A DNA stretch of 64,000 nucleotides from Subtercola boreus (GCF_003399625.1 NZ_NBXA01000026.1:534709-598708), one strand, 5' to 3'; shown: positions 16,103 to 24,768, counted from the stretch's first letter. Notes: generated from the letters alone by a model not told the origin. A program made the numbers and translations.

Positions 16103-17262
16103 GCGTCACCGTCGAGCAGGTCACCACCCGCGCCGCGCTCGCCGAGTTCATCGCCCTGCCGCTCCGGCTCCAGCCGCGGAACCTGGCCGTGCCACTGCTC
16201 GAGGCGAGCATCCGATCGTGGTTCACCGGGCGGAGCCCGCATCCGGAGCCCATCGCGCTGCTGCTCGCCCGCGACAGCAGAGGAACCGCGGTCGGCCGCA
16301 CGACAGCGCACACCGACCGCCGGCTCGATGCGAGACTCGGCGAGCGGTTGCAGCTGTTCGGCGCCACCGATTTTCGCGACGGCGAGGCGGCCGCAGCCCT
16401 CTTCGACGAACTCGAGCGGCGGGCCACGGATGAGGGCGCCGCCGCGCTGTTAGGCCCGGTGTCACTGCTGCCGAACCAGGCCGGTGGCGTCATCACCTCG
16501 GGATTCGAGGAGCGCGGCTTCGTCGATTCCGCCTGGAACGACGCCCTCACCCCGATCGTCTACGAGGCGGAGGGGTTCGAACGCTGGGGCGAGGCCGACA
16601 CCTGGATCGTCGAGATGGGCCGGGCACCAGCGACCGCACCCGAGACCGAGGAATGGACTGCGGCGGGCCTCCGCCTCGAGCATGGATCGAAGCGGGAGAT
16701 GAAACGGCTGATCCCGGAGCTGCTGACGCTCCTGAATGCCTCGTTCGCCCAGCTCCCGTACTACACCGAGATCTCCGCCGCCGAGATGGTTGCGGCAACC
16801 GACGGTCTCGCGTTCCTCCTCGACGAGAACCTGCTGCTGTTGGCCCGCGACAAGGCGTCGGGCCGGGCTGTGGCATTCGTGCTGGTCGTTCCCGACATCA
16901 CCGCATTCGTGCAACGGGTGGGCGGGCGACTGACGCTCATCCGGCAGCTGCAGCTGCTCGCGACCCGGGGAGACTACCGGCGGGATGCGATCCTCGTCAT
17001 CCAGGGCACGGATCCGGGCAGACAGGGGCAGGGCATCCTGAGCCTGCTGAGCCGCCAGCTGCAGGCCAACCTGGTGGCCGGCGGGTACGGCGCGCTCCGC
17101 AGCACCTATGTGGGGCGCGACAATCCCGCGTCGGCGGCACAGTTCACCCGGTTCGGCGGTCGCCCGCTGCACGGCTACACGTTCTACCGGCGCCCCGTGC
17201 TGCCGCCGGATGCCCGGGGTGCCGCAGCCCGCACGAACGACCCAGAGGGAGACCACCCGTGA
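16099..17262 (+). CDS. GNAT-superfamily N-acyltransferase-like protein
   Basis: A 387-residue protein with the layout of the large GNAT proteins related to E. coli YghO. The N-terminal half has FIALPLRLQ and FGATDFRDGEAAAALFDELE, then LLGPVSLLPNQAGG. The C-terminal acyltransferase half has a strand with AFVLVVPDI and a helix TDPGRQGQGILSLLSRQLQ, the acyl-CoA-binding loop (Q/R-x-x-G-x-G/A type), and then NPASAAQFTRFGG. It probably transfers an acyl group to an amine made or used by the cassette. ATGA overlap upstream and GTGA overlap downstream. Confidence 0.65.
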   Translation: MSVTVEQVTTRAALAEFIALPLRLQPRNLAVPLLEASIRSWFTGRSPHPEPIALLLARDSRGTAVGRTTAHTDRRLDARLGERLQLFGATDFRDGEAAAALFDELERRATDEGAAALLGPVSLLPNQAGGVITSGFEERGFVDSAWNDALTPIVYEAEGFERWGEADTWIVEMGRAPATAPETEEWTAAGLRLEHGSKREMKRLIPELLTLLNASFAQLPYYTEISAAEMVAATDGLAFLLDENLLLLARDKASGRAVAFVLVVPDITAFVQRVGGRLTLIRQLQLLATRGDYRRDAILVIQGTDPGRQGQGILSLLSRQLQANLVAGGYGALRSTYVGRDNPASAAQFTRFGGRPLHGYTFYRRPVLPPDARGAAARTNDPEGDHP

Positions 17263-18599
17263 CCGACCCGAACTCGATTCGCCTGCTCAAGAGCCTCATC
17301 GCGCTGGCGGGGCGGGCGCCGTCGCCGCACAACACCCAGCCGTGGTCGCCGCACATCGTGGGCGGAGCGGGTGGCGGCGACCGTTGTGCCGGGGGCGACC
17401 CGGATGGCGGGGGTAGCGGCACCGGCGGCGGCTCGTCCGGCACCGGCGGCGGCTCGTCCGGCACCGGCGGCGGCGGCGCCGTCGAGGTGAGCGTGGTGCC
17501 GAGCCGCACCCTGCCGGCCGGCGATCCGAGCTTTCGTGACGTCGTCCTGTCGCTCGGGGCCTGGGTCGAGAGTTTCGCCATCGGCGCCGCCGAGGCGGGG
17601 TTCGACACGCGCGTGCAGACCCTCGCACCCCTGGAACGACTCGAGGAACTGCCGCTCTCCGGGCCCGCCGACCCCGCACGCCCGGTGCTGCGCGTCAGCC
17701 TCGAAACGGCCGCCCCGCTGAGGGTGCCCGTGCCGCTGGCGGTGCCCGAACCGGGCGCCCCACCCACCACCCAGCGCCCCTTCACCTCCGCCGAGGTTCG
17801 CGACAGAGCGGTGTTCCGCGGACGCCTGGTCGGTCATCCGGCGACCTGGGACAACCTCAGCGACGTGGACCTTCCACCGTGGCTCAGCCTCCGGAGGCTC
17901 GACGACAGGGCGATGTCGTACCTCAGCCGGCTCGGGATCGCGTTCACCGCATCGCGCCCGAGCGTGGCGAAGGAGCTGCTGCACTGGCTCCGCCTCGACC
18001 CCGCGCACCCGCGGTACACCGAAGACGGCATGACCGACGTGATGCTCGGCATCCCGAGCCCACTGGCCCGGCTCGCGACCCCGGCGACACGGTGGCGACG
18101 CATCCGGGACCCTCTTCTCGGCGCCGCTGGAATCGTGGGACGCACTGCCGAGTCGCTCGAACGGGCACGCACCCTCCGCCCGCTCTCCCTGTCGCTCGGC
18201 GAGAGCGCGTCGGAGTCCGCCACCCACCTGGTGCTCGTCGCGAACGCCCGACTGGCCGCGCTCGACGACTGTCCGCGCGTGACGGCCGCGATGGACAGCC
18301 GCATCGGCGTCTCGGAACCCGACGCCCTCGAAGCGGGACGCGTGCTCCAGCGTCTGTGGCTGCACGCGCACCGGCTCGGGCTGGTCGTCTCGCCGCACTC
18401 GGAGCTCATCGATTCCCCCCTGGCGCACGGGCTCCTCCGAAAGCGCCTGTCGCTCGGTCGGAGCGATGTGGCCCTGTCGGTCTTCAGCGCCGGAGTGGCA
18501 TCGTCCGGGGTTCCGCGGTCGCCGCGGCTGACGGACGCCCGCGGACACGGTGCGGCCGGGGCCGGCAGCGGCAGCCACGCCGCCAGCGGCACCCGATGA
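17259..18599 (+). CDS. Acg-like FMN nitroreductase-fold protein
   Basis: A 446-residue two-lobed nitroreductase-fold protein of the Acg (Rv2032/Rv3131-like) type. The signature APSPHNTQPW lies at about residues 17-26, and the second lobe has ERARTLRPLSLSLGESASES, a long helix EAGRVLQRLWLHAHRLGL and a strand LVVSPHSELI. An insertion at about residues 35-73 is a Gly/Ser/Thr linker built from a 21-bp DNA repeat. Family members bind FMN and either reduce substrates or sequester the flavin. GTGA overlap upstream, ATGA overlap downstream. An oxidation or reduction step in the cassette is the natural guess. Confidence 0.65.
   Translation: MTDPNSIRLLKSLIALAGRAPSPHNTQPWSPHIVGGAGGGDRCAGGDPDGGGSGTGGGSSGTGGGSSGTGGGGAVEVSVVPSRTLPAGDPSFRDVVLSLGAWVESFAIGAAEAGFDTRVQTLAPLERLEELPLSGPADPARPVLRVSLETAAPLRVPVPLAVPEPGAPPTTQRPFTSAEVRDRAVFRGRLVGHPATWDNLSDVDLPPWLSLRRLDDRAMSYLSRLGIAFTASRPSVAKELLHWLRLDPAHPRYTEDGMTDVMLGIPSPLARLATPATRWRRIRDPLLGAAGIVGRTAESLERARTLRPLSLSLGESASESATHLVLVANARLAALDDCPRVTAAMDSRIGVSEPDALEAGRVLQRLWLHAHRLGLVVSPHSELIDSPLAHGLLRKRLSLGRSDVALSVFSAGVASSGVPRSPRLTDARGHGAAGAGSGSHAASGTR
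17418..17477 (+). repeat. 21-bp tandem repeat coding a Gly/Ser/Thr linker
   Basis: Units of GGCACCGGCGGCGGCTCGTCC start at 17418 and 17439, with a partial third at 17460. In frame they encode GTGGGSS repeats between the FMN-binding start and the rest of the protein. Copy number may vary between strains. Confidence 0.85.
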
Positions 18600-19573
18600 C
18601 CGCGATCCCGCGCCGCGTGCGCGCCTGGGGCTGGGTCATGGACCGCTTCCCCTCGATGCACATCGCCACCATGAGCCCGACCGACATCGCCCACAACCAG
18701 ACCATGCAGCACGTGCCGGCGCTCGCCCGCCGGCTTCTGTTCGGCGCGCGGCACCGGGGGGTGCGGGTGGATGATCGTTTCCTCCCGACCCCGGCCGGAG
18801 CCCTGCCCGTGCGCATCTACCGGCCGAAGCCCGGCACTCCCCCCGGCACCGGCCCCCTCCCCGTCGCGCTCTACCTCCACGGCGGCGGCTGGACCCTGTT
18901 CGGCGCCCTCGACATGTGCGACTGGCTCCCGAGCCGGGTCGCCGCGGAGCTCGGCGCCATCGTGATCGCGGTCGACTACCGACTCGCCCCGGAGCATCCG
19001 TTCCCCGCCGCCGTCGATGACGCGTACAGCGCACTCGAGTGGGCGGCCGCGAACGCCGACGCGCTCGGCGGCGACCCGGATCGCCTTGCGGTGTTCGGCG
19101 ACAGCGCGGGCGGCAACCTCGCCGCTGTGCTGACACAACTCTCCCGCGATCGCGGCGGCCCACAGATCGCCGCGCAGGGCCTCATCTACCCCGTCACCGA
19201 CACCACGCTCGACGACCGATCGATGCGGCAGAACGCCGAGAAGCCCGTTCTGCACCAAACGGACATGCGACGATTCTTCGACCTCTATCTGGGCGACGAA
19301 GCGGAGGACACCGTGCGATCGGATGCCCGCGCAGCCCCTCTGCGAGCCGAAGACCTGAGCAGGCTTCCGCCTGCCCTGGTGCAGCTCGCCTCCCATGATG
19401 TGCTGCGTGATCAGGGAATTCGTTACGCCGAGCGACTGGTTGATGCGGGGGTGCTGACCGAGGTGCAGATCTATCCTGAGGCGACCCACGGCTGGGTCAC
19501 CTACCCCGGAATCATGGCCGTCTCCCGACGGGCAACGAACGACCTCGTGAGGTTTCTGCGCGCACACACTTGA
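18596..19573 (+). CDS. alpha/beta hydrolase, hormone-sensitive lipase (HSL) family esterase
   Basis: A 325-residue HSL-family esterase. The oxyanion motif HGGGW (His95 onward), the nucleophile elbow GDSAGG (Ser170), an aspartate in HDVLRDQG and a late histidine in ATHGWV make a full catalytic set. RLAPEHPFPAAVDDA is the typical HSL block between them. It is the fifth and last gene of the cassette (ATGA overlap) and may release or trim the product. Its stop codon lies within the -35 element of the next operon's promoter. There is no signal peptide. Confidence 0.85.
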   Translation: MTAIPRRVRAWGWVMDRFPSMHIATMSPTDIAHNQTMQHVPALARRLLFGARHRGVRVDDRFLPTPAGALPVRIYRPKPGTPPGTGPLPVALYLHGGGWTLFGALDMCDWLPSRVAAELGAIVIAVDYRLAPEHPFPAAVDDAYSALEWAAANADALGGDPDRLAVFGDSAGGNLAAVLTQLSRDRGGPQIAAQGLIYPVTDTTLDDRSMRQNAEKPVLHQTDMRRFFDLYLGDEAEDTVRSDARAAPLRAEDLSRLPPALVQLASHDVLRDQGIRYAERLVDAGVLTEVQIYPEATHGWVTYPGIMAVSRRATNDLVRFLRAHT

Positions 19574-19629
19574 CAACCGGACACAATCGGGGGTAAAACA
19601 AACAAAGCAAATATCTGCGATGTTTGTTT
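19570..19629 (+). promoter_or_regulatory. promoter and candidate FruR operator of the fructose PTS operon
   Basis: The -35 TTGACA (19570-19575) and TAAAAC (19594-19599) are 18 bases apart. An inverted repeat AAACAAAC (19596-19603) / GTTTGTTT (19622-19629) overlaps the -10 and start region, just where a DeoR-type repressor would bind. The A/T-rich words stand out in this GC-rich DNA. Confidence 0.6.
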
Positions 19630-19659
19630 CAGATCGAACCCTCGACAACGGAGTCCACC

Positions 19660-20421
19660 GTGTACGCCACCGAACGCCACCAAGCCATCCTCGATGAGGC
19701 GCGTCGAGCTGGTCGCGTCGACGTTCGCGAGCTGAGCGAGAACCTCGCTGTCACACCGGAGACCATCCGCCGCGACCTGACCACGCTCGAACGCCGCGGA
19801 CTCGTGCAGCGCGCCCACGGCGGAGCGATCCCCGTCGACCGCCTGGGCATCGAACCCGGCATCTCCGACAGGGAGAGCCTGCTCTCGGTCGAGAAGAGCA
19901 ACATCGCCCGCGCAGCCCTCCAGGAGGTGCCCGACGGCGGATCCATCATCATCGACGCCGGCACCACCACCGTGCGCCTCGCCGAGCTGCTGCCCACCGA
20001 CCGCGAGCTCACCGTCGTGACGCACTCGCTGCCCGTCGCCCTGCTGCTCTCGACCAAGCCGAACATCGACCTGCACTTTTTGGGCGGCCACATCCGCGGG
20101 CGCACGCTCGCAGCCGTCGGACCCTGGATCCAGCAGGCGATCGCCACGGTGTCGGTGGATGTCGCGTTCATCGGCATCAACGGCCTCACGGTCGAGCGCG
20201 GCCTCACCACACCCGATCTCGACGAGGCCATCGTGAAGTCCACCCTGGTCGCCGCCGCCCGTCGCGTCGTGGTGCTCGCCGACCACAGCAAGTTCGGCCG
20301 GCAGGACTTCGGACTCGTCGCCCCGCTCTCCGCTGTCGACGTCATCATCACCGACCGGGGGCTCGACGGCGAGCTGTACGACGAGATCGTCACCGCCGGC
20401 ACCGATGTGGTGCGCGCATGA
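19660..20421 (+). CDS. fruR: DeoR-family transcriptional repressor of fructose PTS genes
   Basis: A 253-residue DeoR-family regulator. The N-terminal winged helix has ERHQAILDEARRAGRVDVREL and TPETIRRDLTTLERRG (recognition helix). The C-terminal sugar-phosphate sensor domain has DAGTTTVRLAELLP, FIGINGL and LADHSKFGR. I chose the GTG at 19660 because GGAG lies upstream and it gives the family start MYATERHQ; the track to 19624 would begin at a weak TTG. First gene of fruR-fruK-IIA-IIBC; it likely senses fructose 1-phosphate (by family analogy) and represses its own promoter through the inverted repeat upstream. Confidence 0.85.
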   Translation: MYATERHQAILDEARRAGRVDVRELSENLAVTPETIRRDLTTLERRGLVQRAHGGAIPVDRLGIEPGISDRESLLSVEKSNIARAALQEVPDGGSIIIDAGTTTVRLAELLPTDRELTVVTHSLPVALLLSTKPNIDLHFLGGHIRGRTLAAVGPWIQQAIATVSVDVAFIGINGLTVERGLTTPDLDEAIVKSTLVAAARRVVVLADHSKFGRQDFGLVAPLSAVDVIITDRGLDGELYDEIVTAGTDVVRA

Positions 20422-21389
20422 TCCTCACCGTCACCGCCAACCCGAGCATCGACGTCACCCTGACGGTCGACACGCTGGTCGTCGGCGAAGTCAACCGGGC
20501 CACATCGGTTCGGCGGGATCCTGCGGGCAAAGGCGTGAACGTCTCCCGGGCACTCGCCCTGAACGGCGTCGCGACCACGGCCATTCTGCCCGCCGATGCG
20601 GTGAACGGCTACGAGCTCGAACGGATGCTCGCCGCCCACTCCATCACGAGCGTGTCGACGATCATCGCCCAGGCGATCCGCACCAACATCACCGTGGTCG
20701 ACGGCCTCGGCACCACCAAGCTCAACGAGCCGGGACCGCAGGTGAGCGCCACCGAGCTGGCCCGCCTGACGGCCCTCATCACCGAGCAGCTGAAGCTCGG
20801 CCCCGAATGGCTCGTCGGATCGGGCAGCCTGCCCCCGGGCATCCCGAACCACTTCTACAGCGACCTCGCCGAACTCGCCGCCAGCTTCGGTGTGCCGTTT
20901 GCGGTCGACACCTCGGGCGAGGCCCTGGAAGTGACCGCGGCGAGCGGCACGGCGACTCTCATGAAGCCGAACCTGGAGGAGCTCGAAGAGCTCTCCGGCC
21001 GGGTGCTCGCGACCGTCGGCGATGTGGTCGACGCAGCGCGGCACTTCCTCACCCTGCAGGGCTCGGCGATGCTCGTGAGCCTCGACGCCGATGGCGCGCT
21101 GCTGGTGAGCGAGAACGACTTCTGGTGGGCGGGTTCCGAACCCGTCACACCAGTCAGCACGGTCGGCGCCGGTGACAGCGCTCTGGCCGGGTACCTCAGC
21201 GTGACCGACGGCACGTTTCCCGCGCGCCTCTCGGCTGCCGTGGCCTGGGGTGCTGCCGCCGTGCAGCTGCCCGGCAGCCAGGCACCCTCCCCCGCCGACA
21301 TCCATCCGGAGACCGTTCGGCTCATCGAAACCCCACCCCTCACCACCCCCTTAGGAGAACTGACGCTATGGCTTCAAGCACGCCCCTGA
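20418..21389 (+). CDS. fruK: 1-phosphofructokinase
   Basis: A PfkB-family kinase making fructose 1,6-bisphosphate from the fructose 1-phosphate produced by the PTS. The 323 residues show the family start ILTVTANPSIDVTL, the substrate loop DPAGKGVNVSRAL, a lid region, and the ATP/catalytic motif VGAGDSALAGYL with its aspartate. The ATG overlaps the fruR stop (ATGA). The C-terminus overlaps the next gene by 22 bases, so translation is coupled on both sides. Position between a DeoR regulator and fructose IIA/IIBC favours FruK over tagatose kinase. Confidence 0.93.
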   Translation: MILTVTANPSIDVTLTVDTLVVGEVNRATSVRRDPAGKGVNVSRALALNGVATTAILPADAVNGYELERMLAAHSITSVSTIIAQAIRTNITVVDGLGTTKLNEPGPQVSATELARLTALITEQLKLGPEWLVGSGSLPPGIPNHFYSDLAELAASFGVPFAVDTSGEALEVTAASGTATLMKPNLEELEELSGRVLATVGDVVDAARHFLTLQGSAMLVSLDADGALLVSENDFWWAGSEPVTPVSTVGAGDSALAGYLSVTDGTFPARLSAAVAWGAAAVQLPGSQAPSPADIHPETVRLIETPPLTTPLGELTLWLQARP

Positions 21390-21829
21390 CAGAGGCAGGA
21401 CTGGTCATCGTCGACCTGGCCGCCCCGACCAAAGACGAGGCGACGCGGATGCTCGCCACGAAGCTCGCGGAAGCGGGCCGCGTCACCGACCTCGACGGAT
21501 TCCTTGCCGACGTTCGCGCCCGCGAGGCCCAGATGGCGACCGGGCTTCCCGGCGGCATCGGGATCCCCCACGCCCGCTCCACCCACGTGAACGTGGCGAG
21601 CGTCGCCGTGGGCGTCAGCCCCGCCGGTGTCGACTTCGGAGCCGAAGACGGACCCGCGCACCTCATCTTCCTCATCGCCGCACCGGATGGTGCCGACCAG
21701 AACCACCTGGTCATCCTCGCCCAGCTTGCCCGCAAGCTCGTGCACGAAGACTTCCGCCAGTCCCTCCGTGACGCCGGCTCCCCTGCCGCCGTCGCCGAGA
21801 TCGTCACCAGAGAGGTGGTTCTCCCGTGA
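21368..21829 (+). CDS. PTS fructose-specific IIA component
   Basis: A 153-residue EIIA of the fructose/mannitol type. The phospho-accepting histidine is in GIGIPHARS, preceded by the typical REAQMATGLPGG. It takes phosphate from HPr and passes it to the IIB cysteine of the next gene. GGAGAACTGACGCT precedes the ATG, which lies inside the end of fruK. The IIA is a separate protein here, not fused to IIBC as in some actinobacterial FruA proteins. The stop overlaps the next start as GTGA. Confidence 0.92.
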   Translation: MASSTPLTEAGLVIVDLAAPTKDEATRMLATKLAEAGRVTDLDGFLADVRAREAQMATGLPGGIGIPHARSTHVNVASVAVGVSPAGVDFGAEDGPAHLIFLIAAPDGADQNHLVILAQLARKLVHEDFRQSLRDAGSPAAVAEIVTREVVLP

Positions 21830-23364
21830 GAATCGTCGCCGTCACATCCTGCATCGCGGGCATCGCCCACACCTACATGGCCGCTGAGGCCCTCGAGCAG
21901 TCCGCGAAGAAGTCGGGCTACCAGATCGATGTCGAAACCCAGGGCGCAGCGGGTTCCAGCCCGCTCTCCGCCGCAACCATCGCCGCGGCCGACGTCGTGA
22001 TCTTCGCCGCCGACCTCGAGGTGAAGGACAAGGCCCGGTTCGCCGGCAAGCCCACCGTCACGGTCGGGGTCAGCAAGGCACTCGCGGATGCTCCCACGGT
22101 CATCCAGCAGGCCGTCGACCTGTTCGCGGCGACGCCGGCAACGCCCGCGGGCACTGCTGCTGCCGGTGCTGCTGCCACCGGCTCCGCCTCTGCCGGCGGC
22201 CCGGAGCTCGCCACCAAGGTGCCCAAGGGCGCTGGCATCGGCACGCGCATCCGGCAGTACCTGATGACCGGTGTGTCGTACATGATCCCGTTCGTCGCGG
22301 CCGGCGGCCTGCTGATCGCGCTGAGCTTCATCATCGGCGGCTACGAGATCGTGGCGGTCAAGCCCGCCGACATCATCGGCAACTTCAACGCCTTCTCTTC
22401 GCACGACTGGGCCGGCCTGATGTTCCTCGTCGGGGCCGCGACCTTCGCCTTCCTCGTGCCGGTGCTCTCGGGCTTCATCGCCTTCGCGATCGCCGACCGA
22501 CCGGGCATCGCCCCCGGAATCGTGGGCGGTGCCATCGCGCTGACCGTCGGCGCCGGCTTCCTCGGCGGGCTCGTCTCGGGCTTCGTCGCCGGCTTCATCG
22601 CCCTCGGGATCAGCCGGATCAAGCTGCCGGCCGCATTCCGTTCGCTGATGCCGGTCATCATCATCCCGCTGCTCGCCACCTTCGCGACCGGCCTGATCAT
22701 GTTCGTCATCCTCGGCGCCCCGCTCAAGGCGGTCAGCACCGGCCTCAGCGACTGGCTGAACAGCCTGTCGGGCGGGAACCTGGTGCTGCTGGGCATCCTG
22801 CTCGGCCTGATGATGGCCTTCGACATGGGTGGCCCCGTCAACAAGGTCGCCTACGCCTTCGCCACCACCGGCCTCGCCTCCGTCGCTCTCGACGGCGACC
22901 CGAACTCGGTGCAGTTCAAGGTGATGGCGATCGTGATGGCTGCGGGCATGACCCCGCCGCTCGGACTCGCGCTGGCCACGGTCATCCGCAAGAAGCTGTT
23001 CACTCTCGCCGAGCGCGAGAACGGCAAGGCCGCCTGGATCCTGGGTGCGTCGTTCATCACCGAGGGCGCCATCCCGTTCGCCGCGGTCGACCCGCTGCGC
23101 GTCATCCCGTCGCTGATGATCGGATCGGGTGTCACGGGCGGACTCGTCGCCGCCTTCGGATCCACGCTCCGCGCCCCGCACGGCGGAATCTGGGTCACAC
23201 CTCTCGTCGGTGAGCCGCTGCTGTACCTGTTGGCAATCCTGATCGGAACCGTCGTGACGGCGCTGCTCGTGATCGTGGCGAAGAACATCAAGCGGGCGGC
23301 GGTTCAGCCTGTCGATTCGCTCGAAGAGGACTACGCGAAGGAGACCGCGGCGGTCAACGCCTGA
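21826..23364 (+). CDS. fruA: PTS fructose-specific IIBC component
   Basis: A 512-residue fused IIB-IIC fructose permease. The IIB domain (1-100) has the phosphocysteine in VTSCIAGIAHTYMAAEAL (Cys9). An Ala/Gly-rich linker (105-125) leads to the IIC membrane domain. That domain has about ten helices, including MTGVSYMIPFVAAGGLLIAL and the loops DMGGPVNK and GAIPFAAVDPLRVIP typical of fructose IIC. It imports fructose as fructose 1-phosphate, the substrate of the adjacent fruK. It is the last gene of the operon; a long hairpin follows 23 bases after the stop. Confidence 0.95.
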   Translation: MRIVAVTSCIAGIAHTYMAAEALEQSAKKSGYQIDVETQGAAGSSPLSAATIAAADVVIFAADLEVKDKARFAGKPTVTVGVSKALADAPTVIQQAVDLFAATPATPAGTAAAGAAATGSASAGGPELATKVPKGAGIGTRIRQYLMTGVSYMIPFVAAGGLLIALSFIIGGYEIVAVKPADIIGNFNAFSSHDWAGLMFLVGAATFAFLVPVLSGFIAFAIADRPGIAPGIVGGAIALTVGAGFLGGLVSGFVAGFIALGISRIKLPAAFRSLMPVIIIPLLATFATGLIMFVILGAPLKAVSTGLSDWLNSLSGGNLVLLGILLGLMMAFDMGGPVNKVAYAFATTGLASVALDGDPNSVQFKVMAIVMAAGMTPPLGLALATVIRKKLFTLAERENGKAAWILGASFITEGAIPFAAVDPLRVIPSLMIGSGVTGGLVAAFGSTLRAPHGGIWVTPLVGEPLLYLLAILIGTVVTALLVIVAKNIKRAAVQPVDSLEEDYAKETAAVNA

Positions 23365-23387
23365 GTCACGCCCTCGCGCGGCGCCCT

Positions 23388-23440
23388 GCGGGCCCGGCAC
23401 CTGCACCCTTCCTTCGGGGAGGCGCGGGTGCCGGGCCCGC
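23388..23440 (+). terminator. long hairpin after the fructose operon
   Basis: GCGGGCCCGGCACC (23388-23401) pairs perfectly with GGTGCCGGGCCCGC (23427-23440) over a 25-base loop. There is no T-tract, a common style of terminator in high-GC actinobacteria. It may also serve the convergent Nudix gene. Confidence 0.6.
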
Positions 23441-23504
23441 TGTCGTCGGTCTGGGGCCGGCCCGGCACGGCTGTGGACGGACGGACGGGGCGATCGTGCG
23501 AGCG

Positions 23505-23572
23505 GGTGGAGCGGAGCGGAGCGGGAGCGGAGCGGGAGCGGGCGGGAGCGGGCGGGAGCGGGCGGGAGCGCG
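23505..23572. repeat. GC-rich short tandem repeats
   Basis: The stretch between the fructose operon and the Nudix gene consists of GGAGC/GGGCGGGAGC words, with the 10-base unit GGGCGGGAGC repeated three times. No gene fits here. Confidence 0.7.
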
Positions 23573-23585
23573 TGAGTGCGGGGCG

Positions 23586-24110
23586 TCAGGCGAGCGGCAG
23601 GTCGCTCGCGGCGACCGTTGCATTGTCGGCCGCGAACGAGAACCAGGCCCGCACCCCGCCGCCGGCGAGAACCGCGGGCAGCCAGTACTTCGCGTCGTCC
23701 CACATCAGCTCGAACGGGATCGCGTCGACGGCGAACCACTCCGGTGCAAGCTCATCCGAGGCCACCGGCTCGCCCTCCCAGCGCGTCGCCGTGAACACGG
23801 ACGACTGCTGGCTCCACGAGCGCCGGTGCGGGAACTCGTAGTCGAGGAATCCGACCTCCCGCAGGTCTGCGGCGGCGACACGGATGCCCGTCTCCTCTTC
23901 GACCTCGCGAGCGATCGCCTCGATGGCACTCTCCCCCGGCTCGATCTTCCCGCCCGGCCCGACGAGTCTGCCGATGCCCAGCCCGGTGAGCTTCCGGCCG
24001 AGCAGAACCTCGGCCCGGCCATCCGGAGCCTGCCGCAGCAGGTAGCAGACGCACACCTGGTACGGATCAGGATGCCCGGGGTCGGCCGCCCGGCCAGCCA
24101 CGCCGGCCAC
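23586..24110 (-). CDS. Nudix hydrolase, MutT/MTH1-like
   Basis: A 174-residue Nudix enzyme. The Nudix box spans GPGGKIEPGES and REVEEETGI (G-x5-E-x7-RE-x2-EE-x-G). The flanking sequence is unusually close in pattern to 8-oxo-dGTPase MTH1: GLGIGRLVGPGGKIE before the box and EWFAVDAIPFELMWDDAKYWLPAVL after it. A role in sanitising oxidised nucleotides is therefore plausible but inferred. The GTG start follows the stop of the upstream acetyltransferase gene by two bases, so the two are cotranscribed. Confidence 0.8.
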   Translation of the reverse strand: MAGVAGRAADPGHPDPYQVCVCYLLRQAPDGRAEVLLGRKLTGLGIGRLVGPGGKIEPGESAIEAIAREVEEETGIRVAAADLREVGFLDYEFPHRRSWSQQSSVFTATRWEGEPVASDELAPEWFAVDAIPFELMWDDAKYWLPAVLAGGGVRAWFSFAADNATVAASDLPLA

Positions 24111-24112
24111 GG

Positions 24113-24697
24113 TCAGAGGTGCTTCAGCATGCGCGTGTTGCCGAGCGTGTTCGGCTTGACGCGGGCCAGGTCGAGGAACTCTGCGACACCCTCGTCGGGC
24201 GAGCGCACGAGCTCGGCGTAGACCTCCGGCGCGACCAGCGAGAGCGGCGAGGCGACGAAGTCGTGCCGCTCGAAGAACGAGACTTCGAACGTGAGGCAGA
24301 ACAGGCGGCTGAGGCCGAGCTCACGGGCATCCGTCTCGATGCGCTCGAGCAGGGCGTGGCCGATCCCCCGGCCGAGGTGCTCGCGGTCGACGGCGAGGGT
24401 GCGTACCTCGCCGAGGTCTTCCCAGAACACGTGCAGCGCGCCGCAGCCGACGGGAGTGCCGTTCTCGTCGACGGCGATACGGAACTCCTGCACCGCCTCG
24501 TAGAGCACCACCGAATCCTTGCCGAGCAGCACGCGCTCCTGCACCAACGGCTCGGTGAGCTTCTGGATCCACGGGATGTCGCTCGTGCGCGCACGTCGCA
24601 CCGTGACGCTCCCGCCGCTGCCACTGCCGCGCTCCGCGCTCGCGCCCAGACCTGCGGCGGGGGCGGTGCTGGCGGGGGCGGGCGTCGTGTCGGGCAT
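24113..24697 (-). CDS. amino-acid N-acetyltransferase (N-acetylglutamate synthase type)
   Basis: A GNAT protein of the short actinobacterial N-acetylglutamate synthase type (Rv2747-like), which would make the first intermediate of arginine synthesis. GALHVFWEDLGEVRTLAVD, the acetyl-CoA loop HLGRGIGHALL and SRLFCLTFEVSFFERHDF are characteristic. With the ATG at 24697 the protein has 194 residues, the first 30 of low complexity. GGAGG lies immediately before that ATG, too close for normal use, so the GTG about 30 codons later, with GGGAG eight bases upstream, may be the true start. It is followed by the Nudix gene. The exact substrate amino acid is not certain. Confidence 0.75.
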   Translation of the reverse strand: MPDTTPAPASTAPAAGLGASAERGSGSGGSVTVRRARTSDIPWIQKLTEPLVQERVLLGKDSVVLYEAVQEFRIAVDENGTPVGCGALHVFWEDLGEVRTLAVDREHLGRGIGHALLERIETDARELGLSRLFCLTFEVSFFERHDFVASPLSLVAPEVYAELVRSPDEGVAEFLDLARVKPNTLGNTRMLKHL

Positions 24698-24768
24698 CCT
24701 CCATCTTCCCGCACCCGCCCCCGAACCCAAAAACGCGCCCGCCCGCCGCCAGACGCTGAGTGGTTTTG

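Noticed and set aside
23388..23572. Repeat-rich gap considered as a mobile-element end
   Set aside because: No transposase, inverted terminal repeats or target duplication are visible; a hairpin terminator plus simple repeats explains it.
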